64,000 nucleotides of DNA from Timema cristinae (GCA_039000515.1 JBCFYV010001001.1:15811243-15875242); one strand, 5' to 3'. Shown: positions 1 through 11,565, counted from the stretch's first letter. Numbers and translations: made by a program. Notes: generated from the sequence alone by a model not told the origin.

Positions 1-130
1 ACCAAAGAGATTAATAAATGAACAAATTATAATAATAAAGAATTTATTAATAATTGTAAAGTTAGCTTATTACCAGATGAACGGTAGCGTACATAATATT
101 TACTATATTATTATTATTATTATTATTATT

Positions 131-396
131 AGCACCGCGTCTTACTACCCGTTCGGGTTACACGCACCTACGCTAATGTGTAATGGTAGTGTGATTGTGA
201 GATGAAATGAAGGACCTACAGTTTAACGTGGAATCCGAACCACGGTGGAGGTCTGGCATTCCCCACATTCACAAGATATCTTGTCAGAGGTGAAGAAAGG
301 GTTTGGCAATCAGATAAATCTGTGCCGGGACCGGGGATTGAACCCCGGCCGCCAGCATAGAAGTCTGACACCTTACCCCTAGACCACCAGGTCACC
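131..396 (-). repeat. SINE family 1 (tRNA-derived), nearly full length
   Basis: Reverse-strand copy of the commonest SINE here. On its own strand it starts GGTGACCTGGTGGTCTAGGGG (A-box region), then a B-box like GGTTCAATCCCCGG, a body with a TTTATCTGATTGCCAAACCC block, and a tail ending in CGAACGGGTAGTAAGACGCG followed by an ATT/AAT microsatellite (107-130). The tRNA-like head and internal Pol III boxes are visible; it is a mobile repeat, not a working tRNA gene. Confidence 0.9.
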
Positions 397-624
397 GACA
401 ATACTTACTATACAAACTCGTAACTCGTAAAATAAATGCATAAAGATGGCTTTCGTTTAACCACAGGAAAACCTTAATGTTACAAGAACGTTAATTTGAA
501 CGACGTCATAGCATAAGGTGAAAAATGACAAAAGTTTTTGTTATAGTCCAGACCTAAAACTAATTTTGAATGTTTTGTGTTTATATCCGATGTACCCTCC
601 GGCCAAGTGCACATAAAAAAAACC

Positions 625-860
625 GCTTCGGTGGTCGAATTTTCTAAAGCATTACACTCGCAATAGGCTGAACTGTCGATGACGTAGAGAACTGGGTTTG
701 AATCGCGGTCGGGTGTATTGAGTTTTTTACCCAAATGTTTTGTTCGCTTTTACTCCGCGTAATCCTCTAAATTCAGTCTTGCTAAACCCCAACACATTAG
801 TGCAATTAGTACATTTACGTATAACTCGAACCGGTAGTAAGATGTGCTGCTACTATTTTA
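625..860 (+). repeat. SINE family 3, degraded copy
   Basis: Begins near TCGGTGGTCGAATTTTCTAA and carries CTCGCAATAGGCTGAACTG, a B-box-like GGGTTTGAATCGCGGTC, and the family tail (TATAACTCGAACCGGTAGTA). Many mismatches against the younger copy at 52,566-52,808, so it is old. Confidence 0.75.
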
Positions 861-1795
861 ATCACTAAAACATTAAGGGCGGTGTCTTTAAGGTAACTTA
901 TTAAACACTACACACCTTTTTTTCCCCCTTGAATTATTTGTTTAAAGTAAAATTAATATCCCATTGAGGAACTTTGTCTATCATAGTTGGATGAACGTAA
1001 TAAATTGGTAACACCAGAATAACAACTAGAGTATTAATATTAAAGTACAGAAATGTTTATAAAAATGTTTAGTTGTAGGCCGCCAGTGTTAATATAACCA
1101 CGCCCCCAAAAATGTGTTATTCCGCGAACCCCTTTCATGACAACATTGAATCTTGTAGACCTCTATCCCAAAAATAAATTGTCTCACGACTAACGAGAAT
1201 TGTCTTCCTTGCTAATATGATCTTCTGATGAATGAATTATTTTTTCTTATCACAAACATCAAGATTATGATCTACAATCAATTCTTTAAACACTCAAATC
1301 AATATAATCCCTACCATCCAAACTAAAAAGTGCCACCAATAGTTATAAACCAGTAAACCCTTGCGAAACTTTAACACATTTATCCTCCCCCACCCCAAAA
1401 ACTTAGTCATTTGTTGGGTTGTTGAAATTAAATACTCAGCGAATTGTATACACAAAATAGCAAAGAGAGTTTATTTTCGGTAATTGATATAAACATATTG
1501 TTGGATTTTTCTTTTAACTTCAATTTTAATAAATGTGTTTTAACGTAAACTGAGTATGCTTTTTCAGAAGTCGGTAAAAAAATCCTATCCACTGATACCT
1601 TATTCATCGCTGTAGGCTTTGTATTAGTTAAGAAAGGGGTATGTTTACAACTGAAATAATATATAGGACAAACGCAAAAGCCCTTAATTACTAACTCGTC
1701 AAATAATTTAACATTCGTCCTTTGGTTAGAAAGCTGAAACTCGGCGTAGTTGTTCTTCTTAAGGCGACACTCCAAAAGTTGGTTTTATCTTATTC
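861..1795. other. AT-rich stretch, no feature seen
   Basis: No repeat family, exon-like segment or RNA gene recognised. The longest reverse-strand open frame (1,428-1,775) has no recognisable motif and looks like a chance frame in AT-rich DNA. Confidence 0.5.
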
Positions 1796-1799
1796 TTAT

Positions 1800-2003
1800 C
1801 CATCCTGACCTAGGCGTGCTTTCAGCTCTTCCACAGGTTAGTGCCACACTTGACAAGGAACCGTCGGATTGACTTTCCCTCTGAAGGAAGTTGTGCAACG
1901 GATTATTATCGCTCAAGAAAAATCAATCGACCTCGACAGGGTTTGAACCCATGAACATCGGATCCTGAGGCGAAAACCTTACCCCAAGATCACCGAAGTC
2001 GAA
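1800..2003 (-). repeat. SINE family 2 copy
   Basis: Read in reverse it gives a tRNA-like head (CTTGGGGTAAGGTTTTCGCC, then GGGTTCAAACCCTGTC as B box), then TTTTTCTTGAGCGATAATAA and CAACTTCCTTCAGAGGG. The same block order occurs at 20,065-20,268 and 34,150-34,440. Confidence 0.8.
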
Positions 2004-3360
2004 CGTTGGGTCACTAATAAAAACAAATTAAATCTTGAATAAATTATCCCTATGGGGGTGAAAGGGAAGCTATCTCTCAATCGCTTGTTCACGAATTAGT
2101 AAACCAAAAAACTAGGTAGGTGATAATATAAAAATGTCTGAAGGTAAACCCGGGAACTTGGTGTACCAAGAATCACTATTCACGGAGACACGGAACTGAT
2201 ATCTCAACTTTTTTCGATCACCCGCTTTCTGTTCAACTTCCAATGACCAGGATAAAACATTGAACGTTTTGTACCAAAAATCAGCTAGTAAAATAAATTA
2301 TGAAAATAGATATTTGATCACCTTTTTTAAAAAAAAAGTTCTAAAAACGGCGGTTTCATTTCATTTGTAATAATTCACAAACCAAATAAAACTTCGCAAA
2401 CATAGTGTTTATATATGTATAGATAATTTAATTGCTCATACGCTATAAATATTATTTTCATCGACCCATTTTCAAGTTGAAATAATTAGATTAAAATAAT
2501 AATTAAATAGCATGTTTTTTTAATGTACTTTGAGTAATTTTCCATCTTTTTTTAATAGCTTTGAACTAGTCTCTATAACAACATTTACACGTCCATTATT
2601 TATTCTAGTTCCCGATTAAATTGGGCTGAAACGTTATTACGACTGATTATAATGGTAGAGATAATCAGCACTCCTGCTAACAAAGCAACATAAAATCCCA
2701 ACCAACCGTTCTCACAAAAAATAAATAAATATTAATAGTAAAATGTTGCTTTTAAAGTTAAAACTGTTTTATAATGTGAATATTGCAGAGCGATGGTTTA
2801 TAATCCATCATAGCTTTCGGAATTAATGTAGTTTCCCATTTTCGCTCATTCACGCAGTAAACTACTTTGGGAAATTGATGTCAACTGCTGATGCGTTTTG
2901 ACGCTAACGATAACGTGCTATGAACAAAAGTTAGACGGTAATAATAATTTATAAACTTTTTTTTTTCCTTGGATTATGAATCTGACAAAATATATAAAAC
3001 CACTTTTGAGAGGTTTTATTATCATAATAGCTCAGGTGTCCCCTGAATTTTGAAAAATTACTTTTAGTTTGCTGCTACAATGAAGCCTTGAAGTATACTT
3101 ATTAAATTTGATGATTCTCAACTTTAATTCAAACCCCATTAAAATAAAATAAAAATTCCCTTTTTAAAATGTGTATAATAGAGTGTGTAAACCGCTAATA
3201 CAGGTGAACCTACTATAAAATTACCCTCTCAATCACTAACGCTTAAATTTAAGTCGTAAACAATCTTGTCTTTAAATATACTAACTAAAATAATTGGAAT
3301 GTACTCCTGACTCGTGGGATGCCAAAAAAGGTCATTGTTGTTGTGTTTTTTTTTTTTTTT
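2004..3360. other. AT-rich stretch, no feature seen
   Basis: Homopolymer A/T runs and low-complexity DNA. I see no exon-like segment, repeat family or RNA gene. Confidence 0.5.
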
Positions 3361-3610
3361 TTTATGTAAAAACAGTTTTTTGGCCAAAGTAAATAAAATA
3401 ATAGTTTTGAATATCTGTCAAGGGGTGTCCTGGATTTTAATGACAATTTTTCTCTAAATTTAAAAAGTCTTGTCATCTAATGCCGTTGTGCTCATGACAG
3501 ATATTCAACAACTGTTGATATTACCATGTTAAGAAAATTAAACCCTATGTTTATACTGGAGCAATATTTTATTTATTTTGCCAAAATAAAGTTTTGTCAT
3601 AAAAACTGCA
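3361..3610. mobile_element. Small TIR element (MITE-B family), copy 1
   Basis: The right end reads AAAGTTTTGTCATAAAAACTGCA and the left end is its rough inverted complement (TATGTAAAAACAGTTTTTTGG). The interior (TCTGTCAAGG, TCATCTAATGCC, CATGACAGATATTCAACAACT, TTGATATTACCA) matches 15,861-16,163 in the same order, which defines an interspersed family. No coding capacity. Confidence 0.75.
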
Positions 3611-3742
3611 AAAAAACATCTCCTTTTCTGAATTCCCTTTCATTCCACCTTAAATAGCTGTATAGGCATGTAAACATGTTTAATTTTATGTTTACGTTGA
3701 CAAACTCACTGGAGTCTTTAGCCTGTCAAAATGTGCCAGCTA

Positions 3743-3964
3743 CAGTAGCCCCGTGGTTTCTTTGGTGCTGACTGACAGCTCACAGCTGACTTCTGACAGT
3801 CAACATTTTGGTATATAACTAAATGTTGACTGTCAGAAGTGACAGCTGCTAAACACATGTTTTTTTCCGATCATCTGGCTCGGCGTAGGAATAGATAATT
3901 TGATCTGGTAACTTTTCAAAGCCGTCAGCTGTCAGTCAGCACCAAAGAAGCTATGGGGCTACTG
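3743..3964. mobile_element. MITE with ~40-bp TIRs and TA target duplication
   Basis: Left end CAGTAGCCCCGTGGTTTCTT continues TGGTGCTGACTGACAGCT. The right end is its inverse, AGCTGTCAGTCAGCACC, then AAAGAAGCTATGGGGCTACTG. TA flanks both ends (3,741-3,742 and 3,965-3,966). A second inner inverted repeat (CTTCTGACAGTCAACATTT against AAATGTTGACTGTCAGAAG) means most of the element could fold as a hairpin. The TA duplication fits a Tc1/mariner-type mobiliser; no transposase is encoded. Confidence 0.9.
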
Positions 3965-4214
3965 TACATTTTGGTTAAACCAGGTTTGATCCTTTCATGC
4001 GTGAATGAAAATTAAAACTAATCGAAATCAAACCTTTCGCCTTGGTCAAAGCTCCTGGCTACAGACCCATAAGTACCGGGCTCCTTCCCCGGCGTTTCGA
4101 GTTTTTCTTATTTAAAAAAAAAGCATTGGGTCTGGAACGAGGTCAAACTCAGCCTTGTGAGGACAAATGAGGCGCTACTTGAATACCTGAGTCCCCCAGT
4201 CTAGAAAACTGAGA

Positions 4215-4330
4215 TTAATGGCCGTAGATTTCGTTGTACTGACCACATGACACCCTCTATCAGCAAATATTGGCATTATCGTCACCCACATGCGACGGTC
4301 GCTCGATTGCGGGCTGACGCCATGGCAAGA
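4215..4330. repeat. Interspersed repeat shared with 48,310-48,455
   Basis: Both sites contain CTGACCACATGACACCCTCT, ATCnGCAAnA, TTGGCA and GCGGGCTGACnCCATGG in the same order. Family not recognised. Confidence 0.7.
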
Positions 4331-4589
4331 TCAAACCATACATATAGATAATTTTATCGGCAGCTCTAACAAGTTCAGCTTCCCGCTTAACAATAAATAA
4401 AAATTATGACTGTTTCAATAGTAATCAAAATAGTACAAAATTAATAAAAAAATATATTAGATTTTTTGCATGGAGAAAACATACATAACATTTTTATCAA
4501 CACTTTTTTATATTTATTTTTATTAATAATTATAATTATTTTATTAGTAATAACAGGGGTTATGTCTTACGACAGGCCCATTCCTTTTG

Positions 4590-4690
4590 TCAGTGAACTT
4601 AGACCGCCAATGCACCCTGTCCTCCTCCTTTAGCTCCCAGAATTGTCTTCTTTCCTTCAAGTCATTCATTATTTGAATCCTAGATTTATA
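4590..4690 (-). pseudogene. LINE ORF2 extreme C-terminus, fragment
   Basis: Reverse translation gives QIMNDLKERRQFWELKEED then RVHWRSKFT, which resembles the last residues of non-LTR retrotransposon ORF2 proteins (D-L-K-E ... D-R-x-x-W-R). The DNA is also similar to 13,178-13,260, where the same motif precedes other LINE sequence. Only the 3' tip is present; a C-rich run (4,717-4,736) adjoins it. Confidence 0.6.
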
Positions 4691-5076
4691 ATTCGGCCCT
4701 ATTTTTTCATTGACCCCCCCCCCCACCCCCTAATTGATCCACACATATTTTTTATGGGCAACATATAAAAATGTAATTATACTATTGTTTTACAGGCAAT
4801 GACTATGACGTCATCCGCAGGCCACGTGATGACTTGACTCGTATGGTTAATAATTAATTAAAGTAATTATTACTTTTGTAACTATTTTGATTTTGATAGA
4901 GAATACAAACGTATATATATTTTTTAGTCAACATTGACAACATCTATATTATTATATTATTAAAATAAAGAGTTGGTTTGTATGTAATGAGCGCTTTGCA
5001 ATATCTACCGCACGCAGAGGTCTGTAATTTTAAAAACTGGTAACTCCTTGTTAAATAACTAGTTTTACTATATGAA

Positions 5077-5368
5077 GGTGACCTGGTGGTCTAGGGGTAA
5101 TGTGTCAGACTTCTATGCTGGCGGCCGGGGTTCAATCCTCGGTCCCGGCACAGATTTATCTGATTACCAAACCCTTCCTTCACCTCTGACAAGACATCTT
5201 GTGAATGTGGGGAATGCCAGGCCTCCACTGTGGTTCGGATTCCACGTTAAACTGTAGGTCCTTCATTTCATCTCACAATCACCCTACCCATTACACATTA
5301 GCGTAAGAGCGTATAACCCGAACGGTTAGTAAGACGCGGTGCTAATAATAATAATAATAATAATAATA
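5077..5368 (+). repeat. SINE family 1, full length
   Basis: Complete head (GGTGACCTGGTGGTCTAGGG), B box (GGGGTTCAATCCTCGG), body and tail, followed by (AAT)n. One of the least mutated copies and useful as a family reference. Confidence 0.92.
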
Positions 5369-5369
5369 T

Positions 5370-6545
5370 ATGAAAAGTGTTATATTAGCTTATAAGTAGC
5401 CTATATCCAAAGGGTCAGTTGCAGATTAAATAAATACATGGAAGTATATCTAGTAATTTTTCTAGCTGTCAGATAGGCTCTTACAATAAAAATTGGACTG
5501 TACTCACCCATTAATACCCTTTTCGTGGTAGGAAGAGCGACCTGAAAGGCTTTTATCGCTGTCATAATTCTATTATATATTAGGGGTTTTTTTTTTAGGA
5601 GAAAAGACCTTCCAGTAATTCCTTCATACCACGAATGAACCATGTTTTACCTTGTTCTTAAGCTTGTCTCGGAAAGGTTTTCCCAGGCGTCGTGTATACT
5701 GCAGACCTCGAGTCTGAAGTGAAGTGTAGTGTATTTTTCACGTCTGCTTTGTGTCGGCCACAACACTCCTCGTCTTGTAGTCTCGATACTAACCTTCCAC
5801 CATCCACCCCGCCCCATTTGTCCACGAGATATAGCGTGTTGTATTGAGACGATACATCGATATATTGCTAAAACATCGATGTTGTAGTATCTGATACAAT
5901 GGTCAATATAGCTATATATCTCATATACATTCAAACCCCAGTAGTCCGAAATTTTGGATGATCCGAACACACTTTTCGGAAAACTGGGGGGGGGGGGGGG
6001 GGGGGGAATAAGTAGGTTGAAATATATTTTATTGGTAAACAAGCTCAAAGTATAAGAGAATTGTAAGAGACAGTAATATCTGATAATAAATGCTTAACAT
6101 TTACATGGTGTAGTTAACACAATTCGTTTTCCTATAATTAAAAATAATTACAGTACATGTTACTTGTTATACATTAGTTATTTAGATAAAAATTTGATTA
6201 AACTCACTCATATGTAATTCAAAATTTGTGAAAATGCTGTATACTTGTATTCTACCGCTTAATCCGAATTCTCGCTAATCCAAACAGGATTTGGTCCCAA
6301 CAAGTTCGTATTAACAAGGTTCTAGTATATGGGATTACGCTTAAAACTTTAAAACTAGTAAATCAAACTAAATTAATCAATTATTTCCTATTTTTATTTA
6401 ACTCGCTTGCTGTTTTTAACAGATAAATCAAACATCAAATAGTGAAAAGCGGCGAATAATAAACGACACGCGTTGTTTCAATTCGTTCGAAGCGATACAA
6501 TTTCATCGATGTATCGATTGATATATATAGTTACCTTGCGACACA
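5370..6545. other. No gene seen; poly-G run at 5,988-6,006
   Basis: AT-rich DNA with one long G homopolymer. Open frames on the reverse strand here run through that homopolymer and have no recognisable motif. Confidence 0.5.
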
Positions 6546-6557
6546 TCAACTGATAAT

Positions 6558-6847
6558 TATTATTATTAGCACCACGTCTTACTACCCGTTCGGGTTATAC
6601 GCACTTACGCTAATGTGTAATAGTAGGATGATTATGAGATGAAATGGAGGACCTACAGTTTAACGTAGGATCCGAACTACGGTGGAGGCCTGGCATTCCA
6701 CATATTCACAAGTTGTGATTAATACACGTCTTGTCAGAGGTGAATGAAGGGTTTGGCAATCAGATAAAACTGTGCCAGGACCGAGGATTGAACCCCGGAC
6801 CCCTAGTACGAAAGTCTGACACCTTACCTCTAGACCACCAGGTCACC
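6558..6847 (-). repeat. SINE family 1, full length, with internal insertion
   Basis: Reverse-strand copy ending GGTCACC at 6,847. It carries the extra GTGATTAATACAC segment beside the CTTGTCAGAGGTGAA block. The same subfamily marker appears at 12,910-13,177 and 13,707-13,957. Confidence 0.9.
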
Positions 6848-6934
6848 AACTGATAATTACAGCGATAAATTAGTGTACATCAAAGACCTGCTGTCTCTTC
6901 CACTGTACAGATCATTTTCCATAACTACACGCTT

Positions 6935-7088
6935 TTTTTAGGCGTCACTTTCGGGATAACTAGCTTGCTGATGACTGAGAGCTCGGGGTCTGAATCCCGG
7001 TCGGATATACTGACTTTTTTTCTAAATGGTTTCCCACTCTCCTTCCATGCAATTGCGGGTAGATTACCTCTTAATCCCTACCCCATCA
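6935..7088 (+). repeat. SINE family 3, cut off on the right by a TIR element
   Basis: Has GCTTGCTGATGACTGAGAGC, the B-box-like GGGTCTGAATCCCGGTCGG and CTCTCCTTCCATGCAATTGC. The usual CGAACGGG tail is missing because the TIR element beginning at 7,092 starts there. Confidence 0.75.
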
Positions 7089-7205
7089 GAGTTAGGGTAC
7101 GGCCAGACTGAGCGCGCGAGCGAGCGAGCGCGCGAGCGACTAAAATATAAAATAGAACACATTGGTTGTAATGGGGGGTGGCCACACTGGAGCGCGCGAG
7201 CGACT

Positions 7206-7259
7206 GAGCGCGCGCGCTTGAAAGATAGAACTGGTTCTATTTTTCAAGCGCGCGCGCTC
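7206..7259. other. 54-bp near-perfect palindrome in the TIR element
   Basis: Two 26-nt arms (GAGCGCGCGCGCTTGAAA...) separated by TG, with one mismatch. It would form a very stable hairpin or cruciform. Confidence 0.9.
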
Positions 7260-7402
7260 GACCCGGTACAGTCTAGTTTACAGGCGCTAGGCAATATTAT
7301 TGTATGTTGGTTCATTGAGTGCTGGGGAAACTTCTCATTTTGACATGATATTTGACTTTTTTCTATCAGTGATAGGTTTAACACACTTGCTATTAATGGC
7401 CC

Positions 7403-7668
7403 GGTGACCTGGCGGTCTAGGGGTAAGGTGTCAGACTTCTGTGCTGGAGGTCTGGGGCTCAATCCTCGGTCCCGGCACAGATTTATCTGATTACCAAACC
7501 CTTCCTTCACCTCTGGCAAGACATCTTGTGAATGTGGGGAAAGCCAGGCCTCCACTGTGGTTCGGATTCCACGTTAAACTGTAGGTCCTTCATTTCATCT
7601 CACAATCACCCTACCATTACACATTAGCGTAAGTGCATATAACCCGAACGGGAAGTAAGATGCGGTGC

Positions 7669-7705
<37 letters not shown>
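7403..7705 (+). repeat. SINE family 1, inserted in TIR element
   Basis: Full head to (AAT)n tail, ending with a long run of AAT units. It lies inside the 7,092-8,533 element, so it is younger than that element. Confidence 0.9.
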
Positions 7706-7706
<1 letters not shown>

Positions 7707-7867
7707 GCCTAATTTAATTGGTAAGACCATAAATAATATAATGTATATATGTAAACCCGATATGTTAAAATACTTCAATATTATAATCAAAGTAGGCCTT
7801 TACAAATAAGAATCACGATTAGTTTGGAGAGAGTATGAAAAAACCACAACAATAAATAAGTTTTAAA

Positions 7868-7972
7868 AATCACCTTCAGTTCACTGAGCCAAGATTCGAA
7901 CCTTTGCCTCCTAGTCAAAAGTTATCGAGTGCAACGCACCATTCCACCACTGGTGCGGCTAATCTGATTTTA
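7868..7972 (-). repeat. SINE family 5 (tRNA-like head)
   Basis: Reverse strand reads GCCGCACCAGTGGTGGAATGG, ..., CTAGGAGGCAAAGGTTCGAA, TCTTGGCTCAGTG: a tRNA-like head with a B box (GGTTCGAATC). It is absent from the second copy of the host TIR element, so it is an insertion. Only one copy recognised in the window. Confidence 0.65.
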
Positions 7973-8145
7973 AAACACTTCAGTACAGTACCATACGCAT
8001 TTCTCAATTTATTAATTGGATGCACTTCTACTTTTTTCTTTTTTATAAATACACTATATTTTCTGTAAGAATTTTCGAGGAGCAGAGATGTACTAAGTGT
8101 GTTTGACAGAGACATCTTCTCTAACTAGGGGGGAGGGGGGGGGGC

Positions 8146-8420
8146 GGTGACCTAGTGGTTTAGGGGTAAGGTGTCAGACTTCTGTGCTGGCAGCCGGGGT
8201 TCAATCCTCGGTCCCGGCACAGATTTATCTTATTTCCAAACCCTTCCTTCACCTCTGACAAGACATCTTGTGAATGTAGGGAATGCCAGGCCACCACCGT
8301 GGTTCGGATTCCACGTTAAACTGTAGGTCCTTCATTTCATCTCACAATAACCCTACCATTACACATTAGCGTAAGTGCGTATAACCCGAACGGGTAGTAA
8401 GACGCGGTGCTAATAATAAT
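8146..8420 (+). repeat. SINE family 1, inserted in TIR element
   Basis: Starts GGTGACCTAGTGGTTTAGGG directly after a G-rich run (8,129-8,144) and ends in a short AAT tail. Absent from the second TIR-element copy. Confidence 0.9.
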
Positions 8421-8646
8421 CTAACTAGGGTTCGCTAATTACGCGCTCGCTCGCTCGCTCGCGCGCTCGCCAGTTTGGCCACCCAGTCGCTTGCGCGCTC
8501 GCTCGCACGCTTGGCAGTCTGGCCGAACCCTAATGATCATATAAGCTAGACGTATAGCCTGAACAAGTTGTAAGAGGCGGTGATGTAGGATCAGACCGTG
8601 GTAAAAGATCGGCTGCCGGTTCAAAGTTGAAGGTCATTATTGTTAC

Positions 8647-8810
8647 AGTTTTTACGACCAAAACTGTTTCTGGCTAAAATAAATAAAATATTGCTTAACT
8701 AGGTACGATTGGTTAAATTTTGTTGTTGACATATAATTAAGAGCTGTTTATACTATGTGTAGAAAATTAAACTGGATGTATCTGCAGAGTTGGTATAATA
8801 TTTTTATTTC
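8647..8810. mobile_element. MITE-B fragment
   Basis: CAGTTTTTACGACCAAAACTG followed by TTCTGGCTAAAATAAATAAA matches the left arm of the family; AGAAAATTAAACTGGATG matches the interior. The right arm is not recognisable. Confidence 0.5.
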
Positions 8811-9114
8811 CCCCCAAAAGGTTGTTAAAACTTGAGTTCTATTCCACCGCCCTTTAATTACGTGAAGCTTTATTTTTATTTTATTTTCAAGATTTTATAC
8901 CCCCCGCCCCCAACTCATCCAATCTTACTTTCTTTTTAAAAAGATTTGATAAATTATATTATTTTAACCGTAAAACTATTTTTTAGCACAGGGATTGGTA
9001 ATAAAACGAGTTATATGTAATTTTAGAGTACTTTAATTTCAGTAAAATAGAATGTAACACATCGTAACTAAATGAAATATAAGTGGAATTTTATTATTCA
9101 TTAATTTCTAACCA

Positions 9115-9142
9115 CACACACATATATATATATATATATACA
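9115..9142. repeat. CA/TA microsatellite
   Basis: Alternating CA then TA dinucleotides. Confidence 0.9.
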
Positions 9143-9299
9143 TATTTATTTATTTTTCAACTTTTACTCACTAGAAACTTTATTTTAAAAAAAACGTACG
9201 TAAAAAAGAAAATAACTCCCTCCTTCCGGCCTACCTCCCTCCCTCTCCCCTCCCTCGATCTTCCGTAAGAAAATACTGAACCTCCCCTCTCCTAAAAAA

Positions 9300-9440
9300 A
9301 ACTTGCGTAATAAAATATCGCGGGCCCCCCAATAGCAAAGTCCCGTGGAAGCCACCGGTTATCTACCGCAAGCGTGGCGCCAGCCATTTATAGTTTCTCC
9401 TTTCCGTGTTCCTTGCTTCGCCACAACGTAGACTATAGTA
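9300..9440. other. Isolated GC-richer block of unknown role
   Basis: Contains TCGCGGGCCCCCCAATAGC (a CCAAT motif), CACCGGTTATCTACCGC and GTGGCGCCAGCCATTTA. It stands out from its AT-rich flanks. It could be a repeat end or a minor promoter; I cannot tell which, and no exon boundary is convincing. Confidence 0.25.
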
Positions 9441-11330
9441 TACCCATATAACTGGTTGTAAGGAATAAATAGAAAATACGAACCTTTATTTTTTACTTCA
9501 ACATTGCGATTATTTTATATTATTCGTAATATTTTAGAAGTATTGATAGGATATCATCACAGGTGCTTGTGAAAAAGCCCACAATTTCTTTTTCGGTGAA
9601 ATTCTCTTGTACTTTAGTTTTTTTTCATCAGACAACTTTTTGCTAATTTGACAGACTGTTTTGTAACCAGGATTATTTTTATTTAATACCTGACCAAGCT
9701 TATCGAATTACATTTTAGCAACACCTTGAGTTTCTGAGGACGATGGTACTGAAATTTGATATATCAAATAAAGTGAGAACTGCAAGGATTTACTTCGAAC
9801 CTCCAACTGTGTTATAATTTCAGATAATTTATAGAAGCGATTATGTATGTACCGGAGCTTTTTCTCGCTGCCATCTACAGAACATACACATTCACAAACG
9901 CACTCTAGTTTTGTTTTATCTTATACTCAGTTAACTGCAGAAATTTTATCAATTGATTAGTAACCAACAAAATACATTTAGGAAACAAGTAATAATTTAA
10001 TACTACATTTACGAGTAAAATATGCATTTTTCCATAAAAATATGAGTAAACTATATATTTTTACCTTAAAAATTTAAAATATGCATGCAAAATCATTTTC
10101 CCCCGGAATCTGTATTTATATGCACTATCAAACACGGGCTCAAAGGTGTAACTTAAAAAGTATAAATTTCTGCATACAAATCCGGGCTCTATTCATCACA
10201 CATGCTGTGTCGTGTTTTTCCTGCCCAAACTTGGGTCACCTCACACACAATAAACAGAACCTGACTGGTCTGCCGGAACATGAGTGGTTCACATACGGGC
10301 CACCAGGGCTACTGCACTGTGACTGTACCACGGGATTTAATAGTCTGTTTTCCCCTTCTTCTTTTTGGGAGAGTTCTGGTGCAAAACCCTGCTCCCCTAG
10401 GTTAGATATACCCAGATTTTGGTAGGAAGAACAGTGCAAAAAAATAAAAAGTTTGGTATTTTTCAAATTTTTTATACTACTACTATGAATGCACTAGAAC
10501 AAAAGGCTCACGACAGGGATGGGTGGTTATCACCACTGGTTTGATTCAAAGACAACCATAATTTTTTTGTTCAAGAAGTTTATTTCGTTGTATGTGCATA
10601 TAAGCAAGGAATGTTTGTACAGATGGGCCAATGTAAGCACAGAAAAAAAAAACTCCCACCCAACCTTCCAAATGAATGGTCTTTTATCAAAATTGGTTAA
10701 ACTCTTTTCTCGAAATTTCAATTACCAACACTGAATTTTTCAAATATATATATAACTAAAGAGAGAAATTTGTATTTATCTGAGTTGTGTGTACAAACTA
10801 GTTCTTCTTTTAATGTTTATTTTTATAGGTCTAATATAAGACACTAAGTGAAACTATTTTTATTTACGAATTTAACCTGAACACGGACCTAACTTCAATA
10901 TACTTTTTCTTTCATTCTAGGATATTTTTTGTTTAGAAGCTCTCCATAAAGTATGTGTTGGGATTAATATTAGAATTATTTTTTTTTAGGTATGGTCCTC
11001 AACTTAAATGGTTGGGAATCGCTGCCCTAAACACTACGATTTTGTTTTTAGTCAGGATGAGGAAAGTGAAATATAAAGAAAATGCACTGGCCTTCCACGC
11101 CTTGTTAGGTAATGCAAAACTTAAGCTACGTTTAGTCCATTCGCACGGAAGTATTCCCGACCTACGAGGTCAGAGTCAATAGGAGGGGAAAAAAAACCTC
11201 TACATTAACTTTGCTATATATTTTTTCTTATTGGTGTATTTAACGTTCAATTTCTGCTCACTAATTAGTAATTACATATACACACTACACACAAACTAAC
11301 TTAAACTATACACAAGGCAACACCCAGGGT
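9441..11330. other. AT-rich stretch, no gene recognised
   Basis: Open frames at 10,081-10,425 (+) and 10,236-10,466 (-) overlap each other in a GC-moderate block. Neither has a recognisable motif or convincing splice context, so no gene is called. Confidence 0.45.
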
Positions 11331-11334
11331 ATAG

Positions 11335-11490
11335 TGTTCGGTCGACCTTGGTGATCTTGGGCTAAAACCCATTAACACAACTTCCTTTGGAGAGGAAGTA
11401 AAGTCGTTGCTGACATGTAAAATCACGCTGGAAGGCATGTGAAAATACCTTTCCCGTTAAAATTGGTAGGACCTTTCGCGCTCGCTAATA
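11335..11490 (+). repeat. SINE family 2, partial
   Basis: Contains CAACTTCCTTTGGAGAGGAA, GTAAAGTCGTTGCTGACATG, GGCATGTGAAAATACCTTTC and AAAATTGGTAGGACCTTTCG, the 3' half of family 2. Confidence 0.8.
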
Positions 11491-11499
11491 GAAGAAATA

Positions 11500-11565
11500 C
11501 TCGTATGCTGATATAATTAGTCGAATCAGAAAGTGCACATTAAATACCTCAAATAAATAAAATAT
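11500..11565 (+). repeat. SINE family 4 tail fragment
   Basis: GCTGATATAATTAGTCGAAT then CAGAAAGTGCACATTAAATA matches the 3' end of the family 4 copy at 21,972-22,182 and the inverse at 59,552. Confidence 0.65.

Larger units (their letters stand above)
7092..8533. mobile_element. Non-autonomous TIR element with CG-rich ends, nested SINEs
   Basis: The left end reads TTAGGGTACGGCCAGACTG, then tandem GAGCGCGCGAGCGA units; the right end is the inverse, with CAGTCTGGCCGAACCCTAA after GCGCTCGCTCGC units. Internal anchors (TAGTTTACAGGCGCT, TCAATATTATAATCAA, GGCCTTTACAAATAA, TTTGACAGAGACAT) recur in order at 51,997-52,525, a second shorter copy. SINEs at 7,403-7,705, 7,868-7,972 and 8,146-8,420 interrupt it, so the unbroken element was roughly 0.75 kb. 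No transposase frame seen; superfamily not assigned. Confidence 0.8.

Noticed and set aside
10081..10466. Overlapping frames on both strands
   Set aside because: No family motif, no convincing splice context, and equal openness on both strands.
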